From assembly GCA_030220185.1 (NCBI GenBank), contig JASPKZ010005707.1, forward strand, positions 310,001 through 374,000: a stretch of 64,000 bases of DNA, written 5' to 3'. This stretch comes from Diploptera punctata. Taxonomy: Eukaryota > Arthropoda > Insecta > Blattodea > Blaberidae. The notes beneath the pieces were generated by a model. That model ran no database searches. It saw nothing but the letters and a program-made list of their open reading frames with translations, and had not been told where the DNA came from. Made by a program: the position numbers and the translations under genes. Position 1 is the stretch's first letter, and each line of letters begins with the position of its first letter. Positions 23,075 through 34,300 of this stretch are shown piece by piece.

Positions 23075-23765
23075 AATTAACTCACTGGCACTATCGAAAC
23101 CGTAGGTTCATGGCCGCACGGATATAAGCTCTACATACATCCCTATCCTTAGCCAATGTTTTCCAATCATCCACTGTATAATCTACTTCCCTGAAATCAT
23201 AGATAATGTTATTCTCCAACCTCATTCTTGATCTATCAATTGGGCGTTTTCCCTCTGGTTTTCCTACAAGAAGCTTCCATGCAAATCTTTCATTCCCCAT
23301 TCGAACCATACGTCCTTCCCATCGCAGTCTACGAGACTTAACTGTTCTCATTATATCTGGCTTCCTATAAAGACCATGTAATTCATTGTTATGTAGTTTT
23401 CTCCATTCACCTGTTTGTTCATCTCTCTTTGATCCAACAATTTTCCTAAGAACTTTATTCTCAAATACTCTTAATCTCCTTTCCTCCCTTAAATTAAGAG
23501 CCTTTGGCATGGGTTCGCTGAAGTATTCCCCGCGCAGAGAACCGAATCGGTTACTATTTACCCTAGTTGAACCCATGTCCGCATTTCTTGAAGGTTGTAT
23601 TTTTATAGTGAAATATCGTCACTCTTTCGACCAAGGTAAGTTTTTCGTCTGGCTTATCACCTTCGACCAGTCTGGCATTGGTAACCCTATCGGCAGCAAT
23701 GCTACCGCCGGCATAGCTCTCGGGATCATTTAAGCACGCAAGCCACTTCACCACGACAAGGTAAA
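23075..23765 (-). pseudogene. LINE-A, internally deleted copy
   Basis: The - strand reads the LINE 5' region (TTGTCGTGGTGAAGTGGCTT and GATCCCGAGAGCTATGCCGG) joined to ORF2 C-terminus: [40 protein letters not shown] and VDDWKTLAKDRDVCRAYIRA. The RT core is missing, so this is a deletion derivative. Confidence 0.75.
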
Positions 23766-24574
23766 GATACCATGGAATTTGAGGCCGCTAACCGATACTT
23801 TTTGTGATGCTTACTCCCCCTGTTCTAAATAACACCCTATAGATTACAGTCTTGGACTGAATTTGAAGTGACAAGCATTACTGCTTCAAGAAACATTTGA
23901 ATATTGTACAGATTGGACTGATACACTTAATACTGTATTAATTAAAGTGTGTGGCCTGCGGATGTAGGTTGTAAACCCAATTTTGAGGTCACTCCCTTTT
24001 TTTCTATTTTGAAGTCGTACAATAAATAACATAGTCACTTGTTATATAACAGCAGTTCGGACACGAAATGGCGACTTACTCCAAGATGTTATATAATAGA
24101 CACATATCCACTTTTACTTGATTTTTACCTTGAAATCACATGAACTTGTGTTGCAATAAGTCGCTTTTATTAATTACATTTAGTAGAACATTTTATCAGC
24201 GTAGATTTTGTAGTTTATTTAGGAAAAAAATATTAAAATCACTTAAACCAGTGTAAAAATTGTCAATTCCTTCTTGTAGATATTCGATGCCACAGTTATC
24301 CCACAGACATGAGAAGATATATTGGCAACCTGTAGTGTAGCGCTGAAGCAGGAACTTGCTGACATCTCTAAATTACGATTTTTAGTTTTCAATATACATC
24401 GAATCCATTTGGGTTAAGTTCTCGCTATTGTCCAAGCCTAAATCCAAAACTATTAATTGACGCAGCATAGCGTCTTACAAAAATATCCCAATTAAATAAT
24501 TTAAACTTGTAGATAAGAGAAGAAGTGAAGATATTAGAAATGAGCTAAATATATTTAAACTGTTAGATAGGTGT

Positions 24575-24815
24575 TATCGATAGAATACAAAGATAGCTCT
24601 TCAGTGGTATAGACATGTACAACGGATGCCGGGAGACCAGTGGCCTAATCAGGTGTTGGATTGGATGGTACCAGGCAGAAGGAGAAGGGGATGGGGTAGA
24701 AGAGCATGGTATGAGGGAATATATGATGCCATGATGAAGAGGGGTATGGAAGATGAACAATGGGAAGATAGGAATCTCTGGAAAGCAGGAATCAAAGGCA
24801 AACTGCTGTAAAGTG
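24575..24815 (+). pseudogene. LINE-C fragment
   Basis: Reads IALQWYRHVQRMPGDQWPNQ, RRGWGRRAWYEGIYDAMMKR and ends GIKGKLL. It matches the C-terminus of the 8880 copy in layout. Confidence 0.6.
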
Positions 24816-24837
24816 GAAAGCCTGTATTAAGTAAGTA

Positions 24838-25035
24838 AGATAGAATAAAATAATCTAGAAAAAATGGAAAGAACGTGTTCAAAGAATGTAAGATGATCGC
24901 ATTCCCAAAATTATACTTAAATACAAACCAAAAGGACGCAGGAATGTTGGTAGACCGAAGAAGAGATGGATCCAACTTTTGAATGAGAATCTATGAGACC
25001 GGAACAAGCCACATGGCCTTAATCCGTGATTTTTG
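24838..25035 (+). pseudogene. LINE-B terminal fragment
   Basis: Reads KKWKERVQRM, DDRIPKIILKYKPKGRRNVG and RPKKRWIQLLNENL, then a GATGATGATG tail. Confidence 0.6.
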
Positions 25036-25069
25036 ATGATGATGATGAATAATTTAAATAATGATGTAT

Positions 25070-26365
25070 GTATCCCTGCATGGTAACATTACCTTGTTGT
25101 GGTGGAGTGGCTTGCGTGCTTAAATGATCCCAAGAGCTATGCGGGCGGTATCATTGCTGCCGATAGGGTTACCCATGCTGTCTGCAACAGATCAGACTTT
25201 AGTATAAAACAGATTTTATAAAATAAATGGGAATATAATGGTACTGTACACAAACTATACGTAGACTTCAAAAAAGCCTTAGGATTCAATTAAGAGGGAG
25301 AAGTTATATAGTATCCTGCAGGAGTTCGGATTTCCCATAAACTTAGTTACACATATACGAATGTGTCTAAATGGAACAAACTGTAGGCAAACAGTTTTCG
25401 GATACTTTTGAAATACAGAATGGGTTGAAGCAAGGAGATGCACCATCTCCTCTACTATTTAATTTTGTACTAGAGCATGCCATTAAATCTTTAGAGAATG
25501 AGGAAGGCTTACAACTCAATGGTATTAATAAGCTGTTAGTTTATGCTGATGATGTAGTACTACTGGCCGATAGCGAGGAGATACTAAAGGCCAACACGCA
25601 CACACTATTGAGTAACACTAAGAAATTGGGACTGGGAAGTAAATATCAATAAAACTAAATATATGGTCACACGTAGAAATACATTATATAACGTAAATGG
25701 ACAGCTAATGAAAAATGAGGGAAATTTTGAGGAAATGGCTGAATTCAAATACCTAGGAACAATAATCACAAACAGGAATGAGATGCACAAGGAAATTAAA
25801 CATAGACTCAATTCTGGAAATACGTGCTATTATGCATTGCAGAGACTTTTGATGTCCCAACTCCTTTCAAAAAACGTTAAACTGAAAATATATAAAACTG
25901 TGATTCTACCAGTTACATTATATGGATGCGAAATGTGGACTCTTACTTTATGGGAGGAAACGCGATTACGAGTATTTGAGAATAAAGTTCTTGGAAAATT
26001 TTTGGACCAAAGAGGGATGACCAGACAGGTGAATGGAGAAGACTACTCAAAAGTGAATTACATGGTCTTTATAGTAAACAAGATATAATGAGAACAGTTA
26101 AGTCTCGTAGACTGCGATGGGCAGGACATGTGGCACGTATGGGGAATGAAAGGCATGCATGGAATCTTTTTTGTAGGAATACCAGAGGGAAAACGCCCAG
26201 TTGGTAGAAAAAGAATGAGGTAGGAGAATAACTATGATTTTAAGGAAGTAGATTATACAGGGTAAGATTGGAAAATATTAGCTCAGGATAGGGATGTATG
26301 GATAGTTTATGTCCGCGTGGCCGTGAACCTACGGGTTCGATAGTGCCAGTGAGTGAGTTAGTTAG
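25070..26365 (+). pseudogene. LINE-A, longest copy in the window
   Basis: The 5' piece (TACCTTGTTGTGGTGGAGTG) joins by deletion to the [37 protein letters not shown], frameshift, [40 protein letters not shown], more frameshifts, then the 3' end GATAGTGCCAGTGAGTGAGT. At least three frameshifts make it inactive. Confidence 0.85.
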
Positions 26366-26689
26366 TTATACAAATTAGTGTAAGTCTCTGTGTTTGTTTG
26401 TTTGTCTGTCTGTCCTTTATGAACTCAATAGTACATTACGATGCGAGGTTGCGAAATGGGTTTTACAGAAGGGAGGAAAATGTTTATAAACCGAGCGATA
26501 GCGAGATTCTTTAAAACAGTTCACAAACGTGCGTTGTACATTATTTTTTGCCCGATGGCGCAATTAAAATAAATACAAATGGAAGTTATGAAGAGGAAAT
26601 AAGAAATAGAAATAATAAAGGAAAATTTGAAATTGCTTGCCTCAATGGAATATTGTGGGATAAAAATATAAGTAATAAAAATAAAATGA

Positions 26690-27015
26690 ATATATATCAT
26701 ACAAGAAAGTAAAATCCAAGCAGCCGAAATGAAATTTTTAAGAAGAGTAAAAGGCTGCACTAGAATGGACCAGATAAGAAACGAGGATATCCGTGAAGAA
26801 CTGCAGATCTACTCCATAAAAAAAAGATAGTTAACAACAAGATACAGTGGAAAGAACATGTAGAAAGAATGGAAGAAAGTAGATTACCAAATAAAATCTT
26901 AAATTATTTTCCAAGAGGAAGAAGAGATGTCGGACGTCCTCGGAAGAGATGGTCTTAGATCTATTAGTGAAGACGGAACAGGCAACTCTTGCCTAAACCA
27001 GGAAGTGAAGAAGAA
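26690..27015 (+). pseudogene. LINE-B C-terminal fragment
   Basis: Reads SKIQAAEMKFLRRVKGCTRM and DQIRNEDIREELQIYSIKK, then frameshifted sequence, ending in GAAGAAGAAGAAG. A LINE-C copy begins immediately. Confidence 0.65.
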
Positions 27016-27462
27016 GAAGATCATACAATTGTTAAAAGCACCATTACTTATGGAGCAGAACTTCGGCCATTAACAACAAAAAGAAATAAGTACCTTTTGG
27101 CAACGGAAATGGATTTTATACGAAGGGCAGCAAGAATTTCAAGAAGAGAAAAAATTAGGAACTCAGTTATAAGGGAGAAAATGAAGATTGAAGACACTAT
27201 TTTAGATTATATAAAAACTCAGCAATTAAGATGGTACGGACATGTCCAGCGAATGGAAGAGGATCGGCTACCAAAATCTGTTTTGGAATGGAAACCTGAG
27301 AGAAGACGAAGCAGAGGAAGACCTAAAACCTCCTGGAGTCAGGGAATATGTTTATACATGTAGGAGAAACATCTACAACCAGGGGATTGGATGGACCGAC
27401 AAAATTGGCTATTAGGAATCGGACGATGTCAAAGACGTTAATCAGCCGTTGATCTAGCTATA

Positions 27463-27525
<63 letters not shown>
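27005..27525 (+). pseudogene. LINE-C C-terminal fragment with (TTA)n
   Basis: Reads STITYGAELRPLTTKRNKYL, TEMDFIRRAARISRREKIRN, QQLRWYGHVQRMEEDRLPKS and RRSRGRPKTSWSQG. It ends in about 20 TTA units at 27465-27525. Confidence 0.75.
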
Positions 27526-27971
27526 ATTGTATTGCTAAATCATTCTGTTTATCAGCGCAGCATGACCAAGTTCAATGTAATATCAGAGACCTTTATATAT
27601 TTTTTTAAGCACTGCAGGAAATTCGAAATGCATTCATGAACATTCCGCATGCGATATGAAAAAATTGTTACTCCATCGCAGATTGTATAAGAATCTGGAA
27701 TTTCTTCTTTCTGACATTTTTCTTTACGCATCATTAATTTTCACGCTCTGTATTACAGTGGCAATGACATTATTCTGTTAAACTGTATAAGCGGTTCATT
27801 TTACTAACGACCAGTTTGTTTTCATTCCGTAGACAAATAATAAACAGGTTTTGTCAAATAATTTTATTCCATTCATCCATAGTAATTCTGCCCGAGGGCA
27901 GGTCTTCCACTACAATCATAACATTTTCATGCTATGCTTCGCAGATTTTCTAGGGAACTATAGATGTGGTA

Positions 27972-28953
27972 CCGTAAACCGGGGTTAATTTGACTCGAGG
28001 GGCAACTTTGACAGAATTGGAGCTTCTTTGACATTTTAAATTTTTTGCGTGTTTTGGGCTATTTTGACAACAATGCAATGTTGTAAATAATTCATTGAAG
28101 GCGCACGAATGATTAAGTTGTTTCAAAAGCGGATGTTATTTGTTGGAGACACATCTGTGTCACTTTCAACAATGAATTTCCAGCAAGGATAAAATTAATT
28201 TCTCAATAATTTATTTCTTAGTAGTCCACCGCTGTAGTTTCGGGGTAGCGTGCTGCCTTGTCACGTAGCGGGTCCGGGTTCGATCCCCGGTCGGGACAGT
28301 TTTTCTTGGTGAGGTTTTTATCGGGGTTCTTCCTCACCTGTAAGACATATATCAGGAAAAGTTTAAGGCCCAAACGGTCCCCGAAATCATATGGCCATTG
28401 CAATCATCATCATTCATATTCATCTTAGGTTAAGCTTAGGAATAGGGACTCTCCTGGCGCACCATTATCATCATCATCCATCATATCATCGGGGCAACGT
28501 AACCCCGCCTTCCAGGCGCCCCAACCTCAAAAGTGTGTTACACCATGCCAGGAGAGAAACCAGGAATGTCGAAAGACCATCTGGGGCATTTAAAGAAAAA
28601 ATCTTAGTTGATTTTCTGTGTGGAAAGGAGTTAAACGTTATTATAATGGTTAGACTATTATAATGGTTAGACTACACATTGGTGTCAAACTAGTACCTAC
28701 AGAGGATCTACTTTGAATTATAGTGAAAACAAATGTGATGTCAATGTAGCCCCAGCACATGGGCAAAACAGACCTAATCAAAACTCATTGTTTTCCTACC
28801 AAATTTTTATTTGAGGGGAACAGTACCAAATGGGATTTTTAGTCTAAGGTTCAATTGGTACAATAAATTATGCATTCAATTTTTTCGGCATAAATCATAC
28901 GAGTTAGACCTTAAAACCCTTCAAAAATATGTCAAATTAGCCCCGTTTTACGG
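27972..28953 (+). mobile_element. TA-flanked MITE with CCGTAAA ends
   Basis: The ends CCGTAAACCGGGGTTAATTT and rc CCGTAAAACGGGGCTAATTT are inverted repeats of about 24 bases. The element is flanked by TA on both sides, where intact SINE-C copies have a single TA. It has no transposase frame and itself carries a SINE-C. Confidence 0.75.
28216..28590 (+). repeat. SINE-C inside the MITE
   Basis: The head GTAGCGTGCTGCCTTGTCAC with B box GGGTTCGATCCCCGGTCG is followed by GTTTTTATCGGGGTTCTTCC and CCATATGGCC-type body, ending in ATCATCATC-rich sequence. Confidence 0.75.
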
Positions 28954-28990
28954 TAGCTTCTCGTTGCTCTGCACACCGGTCGTCACTTAT

Positions 28991-30115
28991 CGCTATATTT
29001 CTGAATCACTCTGACTATTTGTACTATTTGATAGTAAACGAGATGTTGATGAAGTATGGCTAGAAACGGAAAATCATATATCTTATCTGAAATGTAAAAT
29101 AACAAAGAAATAGGTACTTTGAAAGCTCTGAGTTGGCGGGTATAACTCTATATTCATGAACTGCATAAACGGGCCTTCTCAAAACACTCTTTGTTTCCTT
29201 CTCTAAGTTTTGATAAAAATGATGGGAAACTGGTGGATTATCAGGCAAGATAGACTTAAGGTTGTCAAATTTTGATTTAGTTATTTTTACCGTTCCATTA
29301 TAAGCTGCTTTACAGTAACCATGAGGAAAGAATAGTAGATGTAACTTTCATGGCCTTTCTTGTTTTCACTAGAATTTTAAATTTAATGTAACTTTTTTTT
29401 TACTTCGGTCCGCCATATTCTCGGGCTAGTCACACTGCAGGAGCCTCTGATCTGGTTTGTTGCCTGGATGTGCTCCACTATAACTTTCAATATATCTTAT
29501 ATTTGACAGAGAGCGTATATTTATTTTCTTGTTTAATAAACCTTGGAGGATTGAGAACACAAAAGGTACTTCACAATTATGTCATTGAGAAATTACCAAC
29601 AGATGACGTCAGCTGGAAATATATAAAAAAATTCATTTGACACACTCTAATTCTCAGCCCTTCAAGTATTCGTTTCATTTGATAACATTTTTTCTTATTT
29701 TTTTCTAGGTACGTGAATTGAAGTATCGTGAATCCAATTATCACGTAAGTTTCCTTTAAAATAACTAAATAGTGGAGATAATTTTAATTTATTTTGTAAA
29801 TGTACTATTAAACGTTCATTACTTTTATAAAATAACTGTTTTCCAATGTTTGAAGTACATAGAAGTTAATATGTGAATTTCGGAAAATAAAAGATAGATT
29901 AATAGTATTTTAAGTCTGGTTCAATTTACTCCATTTTACTCCATTTTTAATTGACAATTGAGATCCAACTTGAACAAATACCGCATTAGTATAACCTCTA
30001 GTGCCATTCGTTTTGTTAGAACAAAAGGATAATCCGAACCTGATCCCATTAAGCACAGTCTACTGTTCGTGATTATATTTTGAGATGTGGATATGGAAAA
30101 GAATGGAACATATAA
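28991..30115. other. Intergenic stretch without recognised features
   Basis: AT-rich, no long frame with a recognisable product and no repeat seen elsewhere in the window. It lies upstream of the LINE-H piece and gene C. Confidence 0.35.
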
Positions 30116-30119
30116 AATA

Positions 30120-30410
30120 GACAGACAAAGTAAGAAATAAAGATGTGCTAGACAGAGTAGGTGAAAGAAGAACAGTGCTGGAACTCATAAAGAAGAGGAA
30201 AAGAAATTGGATTGGCCACTGGCTAAGAAGAAACTGCCTGCTGAAGGACACCCTAGAAGGAATGGTCAACGGAAATAAAGTTAGAGGCAGAAAAAGGCAT
30301 CAGATGATAGGCAATATTAAAATAAATGGTTTGTATGCAGATACAAAAAGGAAAGCTGAGTTAAGGTAAGAGTGGAGAATGCTGAGTTTGCAGTGAAAGA
30401 CGTGCTGTTG
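30120..30410 (+). pseudogene. LINE-H ORF2 C-terminus
   Basis: Reads DRVGERRTVLELIKKRKRNW, IGHWLRRNCLLKDTLEGMVN, KVRGRKRHQMIGNIKING and ends in the DTKRKAELR type. This is the usual C-terminal motif set of another non-LTR family. Confidence 0.6.
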
Positions 30411-30725
30411 AGCAGAACACTATGAATGAATATTAAGTTCATTAGGAATAGGTTTTGATATTCTTAAGACAAGTGACATAGTAATTGTTATAATAACTTG
30501 TATTTATTCATATAACTATTAAAGCTGTAATGTTTCGTGCTTAGAAACTGTTTAATAAGCGCACATTGTAGTCCATTATAAACATTATGTGATGTAACCT
30601 TATTTTTAATCCTAATTGTATTTAACAATTATTCACAAATAGTACAAAATTTACTTTTTATAATCTTAAAACCCGCATATTTGCTTTTTTCGTCTCAATA
30701 TGACACATGTTCCTAAACTAATTGT

Positions 30726-31346
30726 TTACCATTTGCCGTAACCTTGAGCTAGCCCGTTGCTAGGATAACCGTGGCCATAGACGCCTTTATTGTACCCTGC
30801 TCCAAAAGCACCATGACCACCATATCCTCCGTAAGCCCCACCATAACCGTGACCGAATCCATTGTTGCCATAACCAAATCCTGTTCCTACAGGAACAGCC
30901 CCAGTAAAATGTGCTACACTATTACTGTAGCTCTTCGCTGCACCTGCGAATGCTCCGTTGTAATAAGGTGAACCACCTGTTGCATAACCACCAAGAGGAG
31001 CGTTGCCATATCCTGCAGCATAAGATGGTGCTACAGCGGAGTGGGGGTATTTTGAAGCAAAAGGAGCAGCTCCAGCATAACCGGAGGCTGTGTGAGGGTA
31101 TCCAGCGCCTGCAGCGTAAGCTCCGACAGCAGTAGCAGGGTGTGTAGCTTTACCATCCCTTGTCACTACAGCGTTGAATCCATTGTTGTCATCTGCAGTG
31201 TAGTGGACAGTACGGGTGGTGCCATCGGGTTCAACCAAACTGTAGGATCCATCAACTCTGTCGCCAACACGTTTCTCTTTCTGTTCCTTAAAGTCGTTAG
31301 TGTAGGCATCTTTTACTCCGTAATTGAACTCGTAGTTGGGCGGGGC
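30726..31346 (-). CDS. Gene C exon 3: RR-2 domain and Gly/Tyr/Ala tail
   Basis: Starts at the acceptor rc TTTATAG and ends at TAA after GYGKW. The RR-2 core differs from the other three ([15 protein letters not shown]), so it is the most diverged paralogue of the four. Confidence 0.9.
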   Translation of the reverse strand, partial: APPNYEFNYGVKDAYTNDFKEQKEKRVGDRVDGSYSLVEPDGTTRTVHYTADDNNGFNAVVTRDGKATHPATAVGAYAAGAGYPHTASGYAGAAPFASKYPHSAVAPSYAAGYGNAPLGGYATGGSPYYNGAFAGAAKSYSNSVAHFTGAVPVGTGFGYGNNGFGHGYGGAYGGYGGHGAFGAGYNKGVYGHGYPSNGLAQGYGKW

Positions 31347-34300
31347 CTATAAATTATGCATGCTTATTAGCTGTGTATTATATAATCTCCTTATATAATG
31401 ATTGCAACATCGTGTTATATCAAAAGTATAACAAATTTTAGTTATTGTTCTTAATATAAGATCGATTCTAATTTCATGGATATCTAATTTATAATGAAAT
31501 ATTTTTAATGAGTATTCTTACAGTTTGGAATTTTATTAAAAAATTAATGGAAACCAATCGTCAGGTGCTTTATAAAATTCCATACTTTTTACCATTCATT
31601 ATATTGTTTATTGTGCTGTTTAATTTAAAATGTTTCAAATATGGAATTTTGTGTAATTTAAAACTCACGTAACATTAATTTAGAAAATGAAAGTTTACAA
31701 ATACCAATCTGATTCATTTTATTGTCTGATATTCATACTAACATCGCTGTAGAAAGTAAATTTATAATTCTTATAATAAATTACATCAATTCTCATATTC
31801 TGTTATGAAATATATAGCATTAAAAGTGTATTATTCAAATATAACTACAATATAACTCGATATACGAGAAATTAAAAAAACAAATCTCGTGAAAATGTCC
31901 CCTGGGTCTGTCTTTATGGGAATATCTTATCCAAATATTAAAGTACAATTATATAAAATGAAAGCGTACAATTTTAGTACATAATAATGTTATAACGACA
32001 GGACAGTTACTCAGACCCAATTATTTAAAATATGAGTGTGGAAGGCAGAGACTCAAGCGACTGCCCCATGGCGAATTATAATGGAACAGTACGGGTGGTC
32101 CTAAATTCTTAATGTCCATAGATCTAATTTATATTATATTTAATTAAATTAATTTAAAGAAACGTTCTAAACTTGATAAAATTATTATCACTGATGTATA
32201 TATTTTAATATATTTAATTTTCCTAGTGGTAATGCCTCGGGAATATTATATATGCCCTTTTTAAGTAAATATCAAAACAAAATGCCCTAAAACAGTGCGA
32301 TATCTGAGAAACCATAATATGTATATTTCTTATTTTTAAACAAAACTAAACAAATCTACTACTCAAAAACTATTAAACTATATTAACTGTATAAATAATT
32401 AAATGGCCTCAGATGTATTAGCATCAGTAAAACAATCCGTTTTGAGACTCATAGTGGCCGACCTGAGGAAGTTGACTGTGAAAAGAAAGCCATATATGAG
32501 CCAAAAATAGACTATTACAAAGACAAATACCAACTAGATAGTATAACTGTCACAGGATTGATGATCGGGGCAAGAGGTACTATACCAGGATTCATAGCTA
32601 AATTTTGGAATTCCTTAGATTTGGACAGGGTGTATCTTTCTAAAATTGCCATCGCTGCCATTAGAGGATCAATTTCAATTTTAAGAAACCATATTTACAA
32701 AATTTCTACTTTATAGTATGTATACTTCAATTAAAATTTGAAATTTTTTAATGTATTTCATCAATTTAAAAAATTAATTGTCTGTATCACTTTGTCCTTG
32801 AGGCAATCCTCTAATGAGGAACGTTGTATATAATAAAACAAAGTGAACGATCATCCAGCCGGTACTGGTAGATAATAGTTTATTTAACGATGATCTTTGA
32901 CTATTTAGATTATTATTAGAGTCCCAAGTCTAATGTCCTAATACATTTTGTTCAGAGATCTCTTTATTCAGGTTTTAAATAGGCCTATTTTACGTGACAT
33001 AAACGTACGAGACTGGACTCGCGGCTTCATTTCCCGTCCGAGCGAAGCACACACAGGATATTTAAGGTCTAAACGCCCTAGAACCAGATATGAGTACGGT
33101 AATTAAGTTATAGTCCACCGCTGACCGAATAGGGATGACATGTAGTCAGCATTCCAAGGGAAAAATCAAATCAGATCGAAAATAGTAATAGGAAACAAAA
33201 TCATAGAACAGGTGAACCATCTCAATTATCTAGGATGTGACATTTCATTTAATTATGATAATGATATAAATAATAAAATAGCAAAATTCCAGGGAATATG
33301 TGGTTCGATAAAACGAACACTAAATAACAAAACAACAAGAGAGACCCAATTGAAATTTTATAAAATGTTGGCAGTACCGGTACTGCTCTATGGTTCAGAA
33401 GCCTGGATACATAAAAAGCAAGATCTAAGTAGGATAACGGCGGCAGAAATGAAATTTTTGAAATCTGTTAAAGGGTGCACTAAGGAAGACAGAATCAAGA
33501 ACACAGAAATAAGACAGGAACTTGAAATATTTGCAATAACTGATAAAATAGATACATATAGACAAAAATGGAAGCAACACATAGACAGAATGAATGAAGA
33601 TAGATATCCAAAACAAATAACAAAATAGAAATCTAAAGGCACCCGAGATGTGGGCAGACCTAGAAAGAGATGGGCTGAAGTCGGAACGGGTCAACAGACC
33701 TAATCCATGAATGAAGATGGTGATGATGATGATGTAGTCAGCATGTCTGATGGATTTATCAACCTGAAGCCACTGATTTTAGTGACATCCAACCAAATTC
33801 GTCGTGATGGTAGGAGATCACCGGTTCTATACATTGGCCGAAATTCCGTAAAAATCAATTTAGTACTCGCCCCATAGCTTTTCCCCAAGATATGCCTTAG
33901 ATTGCTCTATCACATAGCTGGACTATAAATTCTATTACATATCAATTTTAAAAAATCTGAATTAGTGGAGAAATAAAAAATCTGGTTATAATTTAATTAA
34001 AAAAGCAATACATTTGCATCAATAGTAATTCTGCTCGAGGGCAGGTCCTTCACTGCAATCATAGCATTTTCACGCTATGCTTTGCAGCTTTACTAGGGAA
34101 TTGTATGTGTGGTAGCTTCCCGTTGCTTTCCACACCGGTGAAGGATGATGATGATGATAATGATAAGGATGATGGTGGCCATATGATTTTGAGGATCGTT
34201 TGGGCCTTAAAGTTTTCCTGACATTTGTCTTACAGGTGAGGAAAAATCCCGATAGAAACCTCACCCAGAAAAAGTGTCCCGACAGGGGATTGAACCCAGG

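Larger units (their letters stand above)
27884..28990 (-). repeat. SINE-C host copy split by a MITE
   Basis: The SINE-C end (TTCTGCCCGAGGGCAGG, GGGAACTATAGATGTGG at left) resumes after the MITE with TAGCTTCTCGTTGCT and CACACCGG. This is continuous in uninterrupted copies such as 34024. Confidence 0.7.
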
